From contig UQXF01000029.1 of assembly GCA_900544905.1 (NCBI GenBank), positions 1 to 30,873 on the forward strand: a DNA stretch of 30,873 bases, read 5' to 3'. Both the position numbers and the translations under genes were made by a program. Of this stretch, positions 7,112 through 13,842 are shown piece after piece. The notes under the pieces are model-generated. The model did not search any database. It was not told the origin of the DNA and saw nothing but the letters and a program-made list of their open reading frames with translations. Source of the DNA: an uncultured Clostridium sp. Lineage in GTDB: Bacteria; Bacillota; Clostridia; Lachnospirales; Lachnospiraceae. Numbering within the stretch: the stretch's first letter is position 1; the number at the start of each line of letters is the position of its first letter.

Positions 7112-7166
7112 ATTATACGCATTTTATACGCATCAGTCGATGGTTTTATGCGTACAAAATACGCAT
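7112..7166 (-). promoter_or_regulatory. hicA promoter with four TACGCAT operator-like boxes
   Basis: On the minus strand, TCGACT (7140-7135) and TATAAT (7117-7112) are 17 bases apart. The 7-mer TACGCAT occurs at 7116-7122, 7127-7133 and 7160-7166, and inverted (ATGCGTA) at 7148-7154. Starts are offset by 11, 21 and 12 bases, roughly whole helical turns. The boxes overlap the -10, the spacer and the upstream side of the -35. This is what a HicB-type ribbon-helix-helix repressor site would look like. Confidence 0.6.
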
Positions 7167-7181
7167 ATTTATTTGATTTAT

Positions 7182-7213
7182 ATATACAATCATTTTTTGT
7201 ATATTTTTTTATT
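7182..7213 (+). other. AT-rich hairpin with T tract
   Basis: ATATACAA and TTGTATAT form an 8-bp AT-only stem followed by a long T-rich stretch. It could be a weak terminator or only low-complexity DNA. No gene ends beside it on the plus strand. Confidence 0.25.
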
Positions 7214-7249
7214 TTGATTGCATTTTATTCATTGTTTTTTCTTGATATT

Positions 7250-7313
7250 TGACTACCATTTTGACTACCATAGACCTTAAAAAATGTCTCTGACTACCAT
7301 TTTGACTACCATA
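7250..7313. repeat. Duplicated GACTACCAT pairs, integrase-tail-like
   Basis: GACTACCAT occurs at 7251, 7263, 7292 and 7304, i.e. two tandem pairs of 12-base period. Together they form a perfect 23-base direct repeat (7250-7272 and 7291-7313) spaced 41 bases apart, around a short AGAC...GTCT inverted repeat. Read on the minus strand, the second pair gives MVVKMVVRDIF followed by a stop, which resembles the C-terminal tail of tyrosine integrases of Firmicutes mobile elements. It lies about 85 bases from the 3' end of tRNA-Thr, a favoured integration site. Confidence 0.55.
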
Positions 7314-7343
7314 ATTCCAAAATATTACACATTATCTCACAGC

Positions 7344-7391
7344 AAAAAAATAAGCGCCAGCCCTTTATTTTCAAGGGCTAACGCTTATTTT
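7344..7391 (-). terminator. Terminator of tRNA-Thr
   Basis: A long stem (AAGCG..AGCCCTT with AAGGGCT..CGCTT, two G-U pairs) is followed by TTTTTTT on the minus strand. It begins a few bases after the tRNA 3' end. The plus-strand reading also has TTATTTTATC, so it may work in both directions. Confidence 0.85.
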
Positions 7392-7397
7392 ATCAAA

Positions 7398-7470
7398 AGC
7401 TAGCGACGGGAATCGAACCCGTGACCTCCTCACTACCAATGAGGTGCGCTACCGACTGTGCCACGCCAGC
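7398..7470 (-). tRNA. tRNA-Thr (anticodon GGU)
   Basis: A 73-base cloverleaf reads on the minus strand. The acceptor is GCTGGCG/CGCTAGC with one G-U pair, the D arm GGCACAGTCGGTAGC-type, the anticodon stem CCTCA/TGAGG with loop TTGGTAG giving GGU, and the T arm GGGTTCGATTCCC. The discriminator is U, and CCA is not encoded. It reads ACC/ACU threonine codons. It has its own promoter and terminator. Confidence 0.95.
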
Positions 7471-7489
7471 TTGTCTTTGCGACTTGTCT

Positions 7490-7518
7490 ATAATATCAAA
7501 AATTAATATGCTTGTAAA
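7490..7518 (-). promoter_or_regulatory. tRNA-Thr promoter
   Basis: TTTACA (7518-7513) and TATTAT (7495-7490) on the minus strand are 17 bases apart, placing the start about 12 bases before the mature tRNA 5' end. The tRNA can therefore be made independently of sigH upstream. Confidence 0.65.
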
Positions 7519-7544
7519 GAGTTTTTTTTAATTATTTAACAAAG

Positions 7545-8153
7545 TTATTTTGCCGACTGCAAATATAGGCGTTTGACCTTTTCGCGGATTCTTTGAATGG
7601 CATTGTCAATGGATTTTGTTGGTTTGCCCAGCAAAGCGGCGATTTCAGAATATGGCATTCCCTCTAAATACAAAGGCAGCACCTCTTTTTCCATCTTACT
7701 TAAATGTTCTTTTAAGAGATTCTCGATGTGTATGGTGCTTTCCCGGTCTAATACGATATGCTCCGGATTGGAATCATTTCCGGCTTCTAAGTTGTCAATC
7801 AGCTTGGTATCCTCTGTATTTGCCTTGCTGTAAAAGGAAATATAAGTATTAAGAGGGGAGTGCTTCTTGCGTTTGGAAGCCTTGATTGCACTGTAAATCT
7901 GTCTGTCAATGCAGAGCTTTGCAAAGGTATAAAAGGAGGCAGAATTATCAGGCTGGTAGTTTTGAATTGCCTTAAACAAGCCAATCATGCCCTCCTGGGA
8001 TAAGTCTTCCGTATCCGCGCCGATAAGATAAAGGGTGCGGATGGATTTCTTTACAAGAGGAGAGTATTTTTTCAGCAGATATTCAGTTGCATCCTTATCT
8101 CCCTTCTGGATGAGAAGTATAAGTTCTTCGTCAGTATTTTCTTTATAATCCAT
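7545..8153 (-). CDS. sigH: RNA polymerase sigma factor SigH (Spo0H)
   Basis: This early-stationary/sporulation sigma factor directs RNA polymerase to competence and sporulation-onset promoters in known relatives. It has 202 residues. Region 2 is at about 48-100, with EDLSQEGMIGLFKAIQNY, FYTFAKLCIDRQI and a basic KASKRKKHSPLN stretch. A linker follows, then region 4 at about 150-197 with the helix-turn-helix MPYSEIAALLGKPTKSIDNA. The start chosen is ATG 8153, because GGAG lies 6 bases upstream within codons of the alternative ATG 8165, which has no ribosome site. It is transcribed away from rlmB, although sigH usually follows rlmB/yacP on the same strand. tRNA-Thr follows downstream. Confidence 0.9.
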   Translation of the reverse strand: MDYKENTDEELILLIQKGDKDATEYLLKKYSPLVKKSIRTLYLIGADTEDLSQEGMIGLFKAIQNYQPDNSASFYTFAKLCIDRQIYSAIKASKRKKHSPLNTYISFYSKANTEDTKLIDNLEAGNDSNPEHIVLDRESTIHIENLLKEHLSKMEKEVLPLYLEGMPYSEIAALLGKPTKSIDNAIQRIREKVKRLYLQSAK

Positions 8154-8210
8154 TATAATCTCCATGTTTTATAATTGACAGTGCTTATCTGGTAACGGTA
8201 AATAATATAG

Positions 8211-8858
8211 TTATTCAGCCGGCTGGGCATCTATGTTATCTTCAACAGGAGGCTCCGTAGTGGCTTCCGTAGTAGCCTGGGTAGTACTTTCCGTAGTGGC
8301 TTCTGTGGTAGCCTGGGTGGTACTTTCTGTAGTGGCTTCTGTTGTTTTCTTAGCTTCCGTGGTAGCCTGGGTTGTTTTTTTGTCACTATTCACCTTATCC
8401 GTAATTTTACCGATGTTATCCTCCAGATTTTTTTTCTGGTCATCATCGGAATCGTCATTTGCTCCATTGGAAGAATCAGAGCCTGAGGTGGTATCGTTGT
8501 CCTGTTGATTAAATTCTGTTGTAATGTCTTTTTTGTTCTTTTTGTCGTCTGAACCGCCGCCGACATGATTTACGATGTAGGTAATCACACCTAAGAACAG
8601 GCAGGCAATTACAATTACAACTAAAATCAGCAGAATTGTCTTGAGCATATCCCGGTTAGGAGAATTTTTTAATTCCTTTTGCGGGGCACTCTGTTTTTCT
8701 CTTGCCAGCTCAGCCCGGGATTTGGCAGCGGCTGCCTTCTTTTCTTCCTTTAGCCGGAGCTTCTGCTCCTCTTTTTCAAATTCCTCATCATATTCATTTA
8801 AGTCAAAATCAATAATATCAAATTCTTCCTGATTCGATTGGTTTGGATTTTTTGCCAT
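8211..8858 (-). CDS. Single-pass membrane protein with Thr/Glu repeat tail
   Basis: I do not recognise a family. The 215 residues have three parts. The acidic and then Lys/Glu/Ala-rich cytoplasmic region 1-70 is possibly coiled coil at 24-60. One hydrophobic helix lies at 72-96. An outside region follows: acidic Ser/Asp/Asn-rich 101-160, then a TTEATTESTTQA-type repeat at 161-203 (two full 12-residue units plus partial ones), ending acidic. Such Thr-rich tails are often flexible or glycosylated wall spacers. ATG 8858 is preferred because the protein-like composition begins there, but no clear ribosome site precedes it. A TATAAT 5 bases upstream raises a leaderless-transcript possibility. It lies 57 bases upstream of sigH on the same strand, so co-expression is plausible. 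Confidence 0.7.
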   Translation of the reverse strand: MAKNPNQSNQEEFDIIDFDLNEYDEEFEKEEQKLRLKEEKKAAAAKSRAELAREKQSAPQKELKNSPNRDMLKTILLILVVIVIACLFLGVITYIVNHVGGGSDDKKNKKDITTEFNQQDNDTTSGSDSSNGANDDSDDDQKKNLEDNIGKITDKVNSDKKTTQATTEAKKTTEATTESTTQATTEATTESTTQATTEATTEPPVEDNIDAQPAE

Positions 8859-8990
8859 AATAATTATATAACTATTGCGTAAAAATAGTATTTTCCTTTC
8901 TTGTAGAATTGTGATTCTTCTCATCATACAACAAAAATGCGGAATAATCAAATATTGTATTGAAATCATCACATAAAATTCACAGGAAAA

Positions 8991-9019
8991 TTGACGGAAA
9001 AGCATAAATATGGTAAAGT
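8991..9019 (+). promoter_or_regulatory. glnS promoter
   Basis: TTGACG (8991-8996) and TAAAGT (9014-9019) are 17 bases apart, with TG one base before the -10 (extended -10). The following ATACTAATTGTGG matches the cysS start region. Confidence 0.6.
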
Positions 9020-9031
9020 AATACTAATTGT

Positions 9032-9054
9032 GGAATGTTGGTGAAAACATTTCC
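9032..9054 (+). promoter_or_regulatory. 5' leader hairpin of glnS
   Basis: GGAATGTT (9032-9039) pairs with AACATTTCC (9046-9054), one bulge, 6-base loop, just after the predicted transcript start. It parallels the cysS leader hairpin. No T-box features are present. Confidence 0.5.
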
Positions 9055-9090
9055 AGACAGACTTAAAATGACACAAAAGGAGTTAGTGTA

Positions 9091-10749
9091 ATGGAAGGTG
9101 AAGTAGTATCAAAGAATTTTATTGAACAGATTATGGATAAAGATTTAGAAGATGGCACATATAACAAGATTGTAACCCGGTTTCCACCGGAGCCAAATGG
9201 ATATCTGCATATTGGACATGCCAAGTCCATTATTTTAAATTCCGGACTAGCGAAAAAGTATAATGGTACTTTTAATCTGAGATTTGATGACACAAATCCG
9301 ATGAAGGAAAAGTCAGAATATGTGGAGTCTATTTTGGAGGATGTAAAATGGCTGGGAGCTGATTTTGGAGATAAGATATATTATGCTTCTGACTATTTTG
9401 ATGCGATGTATGAAGGCGCTGTTAAGCTGATTAAAAAAGGCAAGGCATTTGTCTGTGATTTGTCTGCGGATGAGATTCGCGAATATCGTGGCACCTTAAA
9501 GGAGCCGGGTAAGGAAAGTCCGTATCGGAACCGAAGCATTGAGGAGAATCTCGATTTGTTTGAACGCATGAAAAACGGGGAATTTCCAGACGGTTCAAAG
9601 GTTCTCCGGGCTAAGATAGATATGGCATCACCGAATATTAATATGCGTGACCCGGTTATCTACCGCATCGCAAGGATGACACATCACAACACCGGGGATA
9701 AATGGTGTATTTATCCGATGTATGATTTTGCCCATCCAATTGAGGATGCAGTTGAGGGTGTGACACACTCCCTGTGTACTTTGGAGTTTGAGGACCACAG
9801 ACCTTTGTATGACTGGGTAGTCAGGGAACTGGAATTTGAATATCCGCCAAAACAGATAGAATTTGCAAAGCTTTATCTGCAGAATGTCATTACCGGAAAA
9901 CGGTATATTAAGAAGCTGGTGGAGGACGGTGTAGTGGACGGCTGGGATGACCCGCGTCTGGTGTCCATCAGTGCACTCCGGCGGAAAGGGGTAACTCCTG
10001 AGGCTATCCGAATGTTTATTGAGCTATCTGGCGTGTCTAAGGCAAATTCCGTTTCGGATATGGCGATGTTGGAGTATTGCATCCGGGAAGATTTGAAAAT
10101 GAAAGCAAAGCGTATGATGGCTGTGCTTGACCCGATTAAATTAGTGATTGACAACTATCCGGAGGGTAAGTCGGAATTTCTGGAGGTTGAAAATAATCAG
10201 GAAAATGAAGAGCTGGGAACCAGACAGGTTTCCTTCAGCCGGGAGTTATATATTGAGCGGGGAGATTTCATGGAGGTTCCGCCGAAGAAATATTTCCGTC
10301 TGTTTCCGGGCAATGAGGTAAGGCTTAAAAATGCATATTTTGTTACATGTACGGATTTTGTCAAGGATGAAGATGGCAATGTGACGGAAGTACATTGTAC
10401 TTATGACCCGGCTACCAGGTCCGGCTCTGGTTTTGAGGGACGTAAGGTGAAGGGAACCATCCATTGGGTGGATGCGGCAACGGCAGTAGATGCCACTGTC
10501 AGACTTTATGAGAATCTAATCAAAGAAGGGGACGAGGTGCTGAAAGAAGACTATTCTAACCTGAATCCGGAATCTCTGGTGGAAATGCAGCATTGCAAGC
10601 TGGAGGCTGCTTTTGAGGGAACAGAGCCGGGAGAGCGGTTCCAGTTCCTGCGAAATGGATTTTTCTGTACAGACTTGAAGGATTCCACAAAGGAGCATCT
10701 GGTATTTAACCGTATTGTTTCTCTGAAGAGTTCTTATCGGCCAAAATAG
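9091..10749 (+). CDS. glnS: Glutaminyl-tRNA synthetase
   Basis: This class Ib synthetase charges tRNA-Gln directly. It has 552 residues. The catalytic core has RFPPEPNGYLHIGHAKS with HIGH at 40-43 and the FDDTNP loop at 65-70. The WDDPRLVSISALRRKG helix is at about 285-300, followed by the two C-terminal anticodon-binding barrels. The KMSKS-equivalent segment, VMSKR in E. coli, reads VITGKR at 266-271, retaining the lysine but not the Ser. Start is ATG with AAGGAG 8 bases upstream. Many Firmicutes make Gln-tRNA through GatCAB only, so a true GlnRS is a lineage marker here and probably an ancient acquisition. A discrete promoter and hairpin leader precede it. Confidence 0.96.
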   Translation: MEGEVVSKNFIEQIMDKDLEDGTYNKIVTRFPPEPNGYLHIGHAKSIILNSGLAKKYNGTFNLRFDDTNPMKEKSEYVESILEDVKWLGADFGDKIYYASDYFDAMYEGAVKLIKKGKAFVCDLSADEIREYRGTLKEPGKESPYRNRSIEENLDLFERMKNGEFPDGSKVLRAKIDMASPNINMRDPVIYRIARMTHHNTGDKWCIYPMYDFAHPIEDAVEGVTHSLCTLEFEDHRPLYDWVVRELEFEYPPKQIEFAKLYLQNVITGKRYIKKLVEDGVVDGWDDPRLVSISALRRKGVTPEAIRMFIELSGVSKANSVSDMAMLEYCIREDLKMKAKRMMAVLDPIKLVIDNYPEGKSEFLEVENNQENEELGTRQVSFSRELYIERGDFMEVPPKKYFRLFPGNEVRLKNAYFVTCTDFVKDEDGNVTEVHCTYDPATRSGSGFEGRKVKGTIHWVDAATAVDATVRLYENLIKEGDEVLKEDYSNLNPESLVEMQHCKLEAAFEGTEPGERFQFLRNGFFCTDLKDSTKEHLVFNRIVSLKSSYRPK

Positions 10750-10764
10750 GGGGTTTTATTTCAT

Positions 10765-11619
10765 ATGGGAATATTTTCAGGATTAGAATCATTTGGATTC
10801 AAAGATACAGATATGCAGGTTTATGATAAGGCAGAGAGCAGGGATGCATCGGAGTCTTCAGAAGCGCAGAAGCATGTGGAGAAGGAAACGGTTGTAAGAG
10901 AGCAGGATATATTGTTTCCCAAAACATATCATTGTCCTGTATGCGATAAGGCATTTAAAACACTGGCGGTACGGGCAGGAAAGCTTCGGAGCGTTGGACA
11001 GGACGAGGATTTAAGACCAATGTACAGAGAGATGGACCCGATAAAGTATGATGCCATAGTGTGTCCGTACTGTGGTTATGGGGCGCTGTCCAGATATTTT
11101 GACCGTGTGATGCCGGTTCAGAGGAAAAAGCTTTGTGCAGAGGTAAAGGAGAAATTCAAGGGTATCAATGTGAGTACAGATATGTTTTCTTATGACGAGG
11201 CAATTATGCGGTACAAAATGGTACTGTTATGCGATGTTGTCGGAGGTGTGAAGAACAGCCGGAAGGCATACACATGTCTGAAGCTTGCCTGGGTAATCCG
11301 TGGCAAAAGAGAAAAGGAAGAGCTAAAGCTGGAGCCTGCTGAAAGTGAGAAATTACTTGCAGAGGAAATGGAATGTATTCAGAATGCCTATGACGGGTAT
11401 GTCATGGCTTTTTCAACAGAGGATTTTCCGATAAGTGGAATGGATGAGATTACAGTGACCTATTTGACGGCTGAGCTTGCATTTCGATTAGGAAAATACA
11501 GAGAATCATTGAAGCTGCTTTCAAGGATTCTGGGAAATAATAACGTCTCATCGAGAATAAAGGAAAAAGCAGTGGATTTAAAAGAAAAAATCCGGGCACA
11601 GGTTCAGAATGAGAAATAA
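10765..11619 (+). CDS. DUF2225 family protein
   Basis: This 284-residue protein of unknown function is recognisable by a Cys4 pattern: C57-PV-C60 with KAFKTLAVRAGKLR following, and C100-PY-C103 with GYGALSR, suggesting a zinc ribbon. An acidic low-complexity N-terminus (20-45) precedes it. The C-terminal half (about 150-284) is helical and TPR-like in composition (AYTCLKLAWVIRGKREKEEL; LAFRLGKYRESLKLLSRIL). No signal peptide is seen, so it is probably cytosolic. It begins 15 bases after glnS with an AGGGGG ribosome site and is probably co-transcribed with it. Function cannot be inferred beyond metal binding. Confidence 0.8.
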   Translation: MGIFSGLESFGFKDTDMQVYDKAESRDASESSEAQKHVEKETVVREQDILFPKTYHCPVCDKAFKTLAVRAGKLRSVGQDEDLRPMYREMDPIKYDAIVCPYCGYGALSRYFDRVMPVQRKKLCAEVKEKFKGINVSTDMFSYDEAIMRYKMVLLCDVVGGVKNSRKAYTCLKLAWVIRGKREKEELKLEPAESEKLLAEEMECIQNAYDGYVMAFSTEDFPISGMDEITVTYLTAELAFRLGKYRESLKLLSRILGNNNVSSRIKEKAVDLKEKIRAQVQNEK

Positions 11620-11641
11620 AAACTGGTTAGGGGTGTTATAA

Positions 11642-12256
11642 TTGACGAAGGAATTGCAAAAAAATCAGAGATACATATATGTGCTGCTTAGCCGGACGCA
11701 TACAGTCCCAGCCAGATTGATTCGTTTTTTTACCGGAGAGCCATATTCCCATACATCGATTGCACTGGATATTGAATTGCGTGAAATGTATAGCTTTGCC
11801 AGAAAACATGTATATAACCCATTTGACTGTGGTTTTATTGATGAGGATATAGAGAGTGGTGTGTTTGGAATGGATAAAAGCATCCGCTGCAGTGTCTATG
11901 CAGTTCCGGTTACGGAAGAACAGTATCGCCACGTCAAGCAGGAAATAGATGTCTTTGTTAAGAACCGGGAGGAATACAAATATAATTACACAGGTCTGGT
12001 GAGTATTATGTTTGGCAAGAATACAGAGGATGGAAAGCATTTCTTCTGTTCACAGTTTGTATCCCATATTTTTTACAAGAGCGGAATCCGGTTATTTTCC
12101 AAAGAAGAAGGGCTCATTAAGCCATATGATTTTCATGTACGGTTGAAGGATAAACGGATTTATAAGGGAAAGCTTTCAGAATACCGGAATTATCTAAAAG
12201 GACATTATTCTCAAATGCTGTATTTTAACAATGTAGATTTATCACAGGCAATTTAA
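11642..12256 (+). CDS. Permuted papain-like (YiiX/NlpC-P60 superfamily) hydrolase
   Basis: This 204-residue protein has the order typical of permuted papain-fold enzymes. An early catalytic His lies in EPYSHTSIAL (H37). The catalytic Cys comes late, in GKHFFCSQFVSHIFYKSG (C136). These families cleave amide bonds in peptidoglycan peptides, lipoproteins or lipids, and substrate is unknown here. No signal peptide is visible. The start is TTG at 11642, with TTAGGGGTG about 7 bases upstream, and no in-frame ATG lies before the conserved core. It follows the DUF2225 gene by 22 bases and is closed by a strong terminator, so glnS, the DUF2225 gene and this gene likely form one unit. Confidence 0.7.
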   Translation: MTKELQKNQRYIYVLLSRTHTVPARLIRFFTGEPYSHTSIALDIELREMYSFARKHVYNPFDCGFIDEDIESGVFGMDKSIRCSVYAVPVTEEQYRHVKQEIDVFVKNREEYKYNYTGLVSIMFGKNTEDGKHFFCSQFVSHIFYKSGIRLFSKEEGLIKPYDFHVRLKDKRIYKGKLSEYRNYLKGHYSQMLYFNNVDLSQAI

Positions 12257-12297
12257 ACTTCAAATGTATCTATCATTTCAGAAATGGAGAAAATTAG

Positions 12298-12340
12298 AAA
12301 GACCGCTGTAACCTGTCAAAATTACAGCAGTCTTTTTTTT
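12298..12340 (+). terminator. Terminator ending the glnS unit
   Basis: AAAGAC-CGCTGTAA and TTACAGC-AGTCTTT form a stem with one mismatch and a 9-base loop, followed by eight or more T. It also forms in the opposite direction and could help stop the convergent DUF6062 gene. Confidence 0.88.
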
Positions 12341-12368
12341 GCTGCCAGGCAGGAGCAGCTTCTATGGG

Positions 12369-13100
12369 TTATTCATTTGCATCAGGAGTAATACTGCTAT
12401 GGGTTTTTAAAACAGCTCTTGGCAGTGCATCCTTAGAATTTTTCCATGGCTCATTCTGATAGCGGTAGTCAAATTTGTTGATAAACCATTCAATATCCTC
12501 CTGCATCCGTTCCATGTTGGAAAAATAAGCATGGTTAATATCCGATATAAAAGAATTAAGCTGCTCCTTTGACAGGAAATCACTTGCCCGGTCAAATAAA
12601 AGGGCGTAATGGTAAGTACAGAAGCCCTTTGAATTTTTTATTTTCTCTGAAAAGGAAGCATCCTTTTTGTACAGGTGGAAAATAGTATCTATGTACCGCT
12701 CAAAAGTGTTATTTATCCGGCTGCATATAAAGCAGCTTTTCTCTAAATTTGCTACGTATGAGCCAAGATTGGTTGATTCACTTTTCTTCTTTAGAATAGA
12801 CTTGCCGGTGGAAACATTTTCTTTGGATAATTTCTGTAAATCTTTGGTTACCTTTGACATGTGGGTGCTTAAAATCAGTGCCAGTCCCAAACGGTTTTTT
12901 TGTTGATATAAATCCTGTATATGTTTTTCACAAAAACCGGATTCGTCGGTCATGGCGCGGTTGTCGTCTTCCATGTAGCTGGGACCTAATGTGTATTCGA
13001 TGGCGTTTTGCTCCAGCTCTTTTTTCATTTTGCACAGCGGACATTCACAGTCGCTTTGAAATGCATCATTTACAGGAATGGTGTATAATTGTTCTTTCAT
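12369..13100 (-). CDS. DUF6062 family protein with duplicated CxxC/CxxH motif
   Basis: This 243-residue soluble protein belongs to a family common in Clostridia and of unknown function. The N-terminus MKEQLYTIPVNDAF and the NRLGLALILSTHM segment are typical. Two matching metal-site half-motif pairs are visible: C20-PL-C23 with C57-EK-H60, and C123-FI-C126 with C161-TY-H164. The gaps are 33 and 34 residues, suggesting an internal duplication, each half forming one zinc-like site. There is no signal peptide or membrane helix. Start is ATG with AAAGGAG 7 bases upstream. It is a lone minus-strand gene with its own promoter and a structured leader of about 110 bases. Confidence 0.8.
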   Translation of the reverse strand: MKEQLYTIPVNDAFQSDCECPLCKMKKELEQNAIEYTLGPSYMEDDNRAMTDESGFCEKHIQDLYQQKNRLGLALILSTHMSKVTKDLQKLSKENVSTGKSILKKKSESTNLGSYVANLEKSCFICSRINNTFERYIDTIFHLYKKDASFSEKIKNSKGFCTYHYALLFDRASDFLSKEQLNSFISDINHAYFSNMERMQEDIEWFINKFDYRYQNEPWKNSKDALPRAVLKTHSSITPDANE

Positions 13101-13215
13101 ATAGTTCTCCTTTCAAGTGCTTGCGTGTATTAGGTAATTGCGAAACTCTGTTTTCGTTACTGCCCGTTGTGTAATATATACAATATTAACGCTGGGCACG
13201 CTTTTGCTGTACTTT

Positions 13216-13244
13216 ATTATACAGGAAACGGGAAAAAGTGGCAA
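13216..13244 (-). promoter_or_regulatory. Promoter of the DUF6062 gene
   Basis: TTGCCA (13244-13239) and TATAAT (13221-13216) on the minus strand are 17 bases apart. The leader from about 13209 to 13101 contains two possible hairpins, GTGCCC/GGGCA and CGAAAAC/GTTTCG. The rest of the 13245-13383 stretch shows nothing further. Confidence 0.65.
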
Positions 13245-13383
13245 TTGGAGAAAGTCAGGTTCTAACACTTGGGAGGTGTGCATAGAATAATAAGGAATGC
13301 ATATTTTATGGAGCAATCATGTTGAAAAATACAGGCGGAAATAGGATTTAACAGATTCGTCACAATTATTTTTAAAATAGGGG

Positions 13384-13448
13384 TTGATTTTTTGGTAAAA
13401 ATGGGTAAAATAAGAAATATGTTAGCACTCAAATTAAGTGAGTGCTAA
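13384..13448 (+). promoter_or_regulatory. groESL promoter with CIRCE operator (HrcA site)
   Basis: TTGATT (13384-13389) and TAAAAT (13406-13411) are 16 bases apart. A perfect CIRCE element, TTAGCACTC-N9-GAGTGCTAA, lies at 13422-13448 at the predicted start site. HrcA repressor binding here would give heat induction of groES-groEL. hrcA itself is not in the window. Confidence 0.95.
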
Positions 13449-13503
13449 CGATAAGGAAAAAGTAACAGCCGGTAGCAGGGCTGAATAAAAGGAGGACATT
13501 AAT

Positions 13504-13791
13504 ATGAAGTTAAAACCATTAGGTGACAGAGTTGTATTAAAGGAATGCGTAGCAGAAGAGACTACCAAGTCAGGTATTGTTTTACCTACCGCATCGCAGG
13601 AAAAACCACAGTATGCAGAGGTGGTAGCTGTTGGTCCGGGAACTGTAGTAGACGGTGAAAAGATTGAAATGCAGGTTAAGGTTGGAGATAAGGTTATTTA
13701 CTCCAGATATGCAGGTAATGATGTGGAATTAGACGGAGACAAGTTCATTATTGTGAAACAGAATGATATCCACGCAGTTGTTGAGGCATAA
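13504..13791 (+). CDS. groES: Co-chaperonin GroES
   Basis: This 95-residue Hsp10 forms the heptameric lid of GroEL. Sequence marks are MKLKPLGDRVVLK at the start, the mobile loop at about 17-34 ending in GIVLP, and PQYAEVVAVGPGT, KVGDKVIYSRYAG and the C-terminal NDIHAVVEA. Start is ATG with AAGGAGG 6-7 bases upstream. First gene of the CIRCE-controlled groESL operon. Confidence 0.98.
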   Translation: MKLKPLGDRVVLKECVAEETTKSGIVLPTASQEKPQYAEVVAVGPGTVVDGEKIEMQVKVGDKVIYSRYAGNDVELDGDKFIIVKQNDIHAVVEA

Positions 13792-13842
13792 GTAATTATA
13801 ACAAGATGAATAAAGAATAACAAATAAATGGAGGTTTTAGAC

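Noticed and set aside
8233..8508. Plus-strand valine-rich ORF
   Set aside because: Antisense shadow of the Thr-rich repeat of the minus-strand membrane protein.
13828..13842. Earlier ATG for GroEL
   Set aside because: It overlaps the GGAGG ribosome site and adds residues absent from the family.
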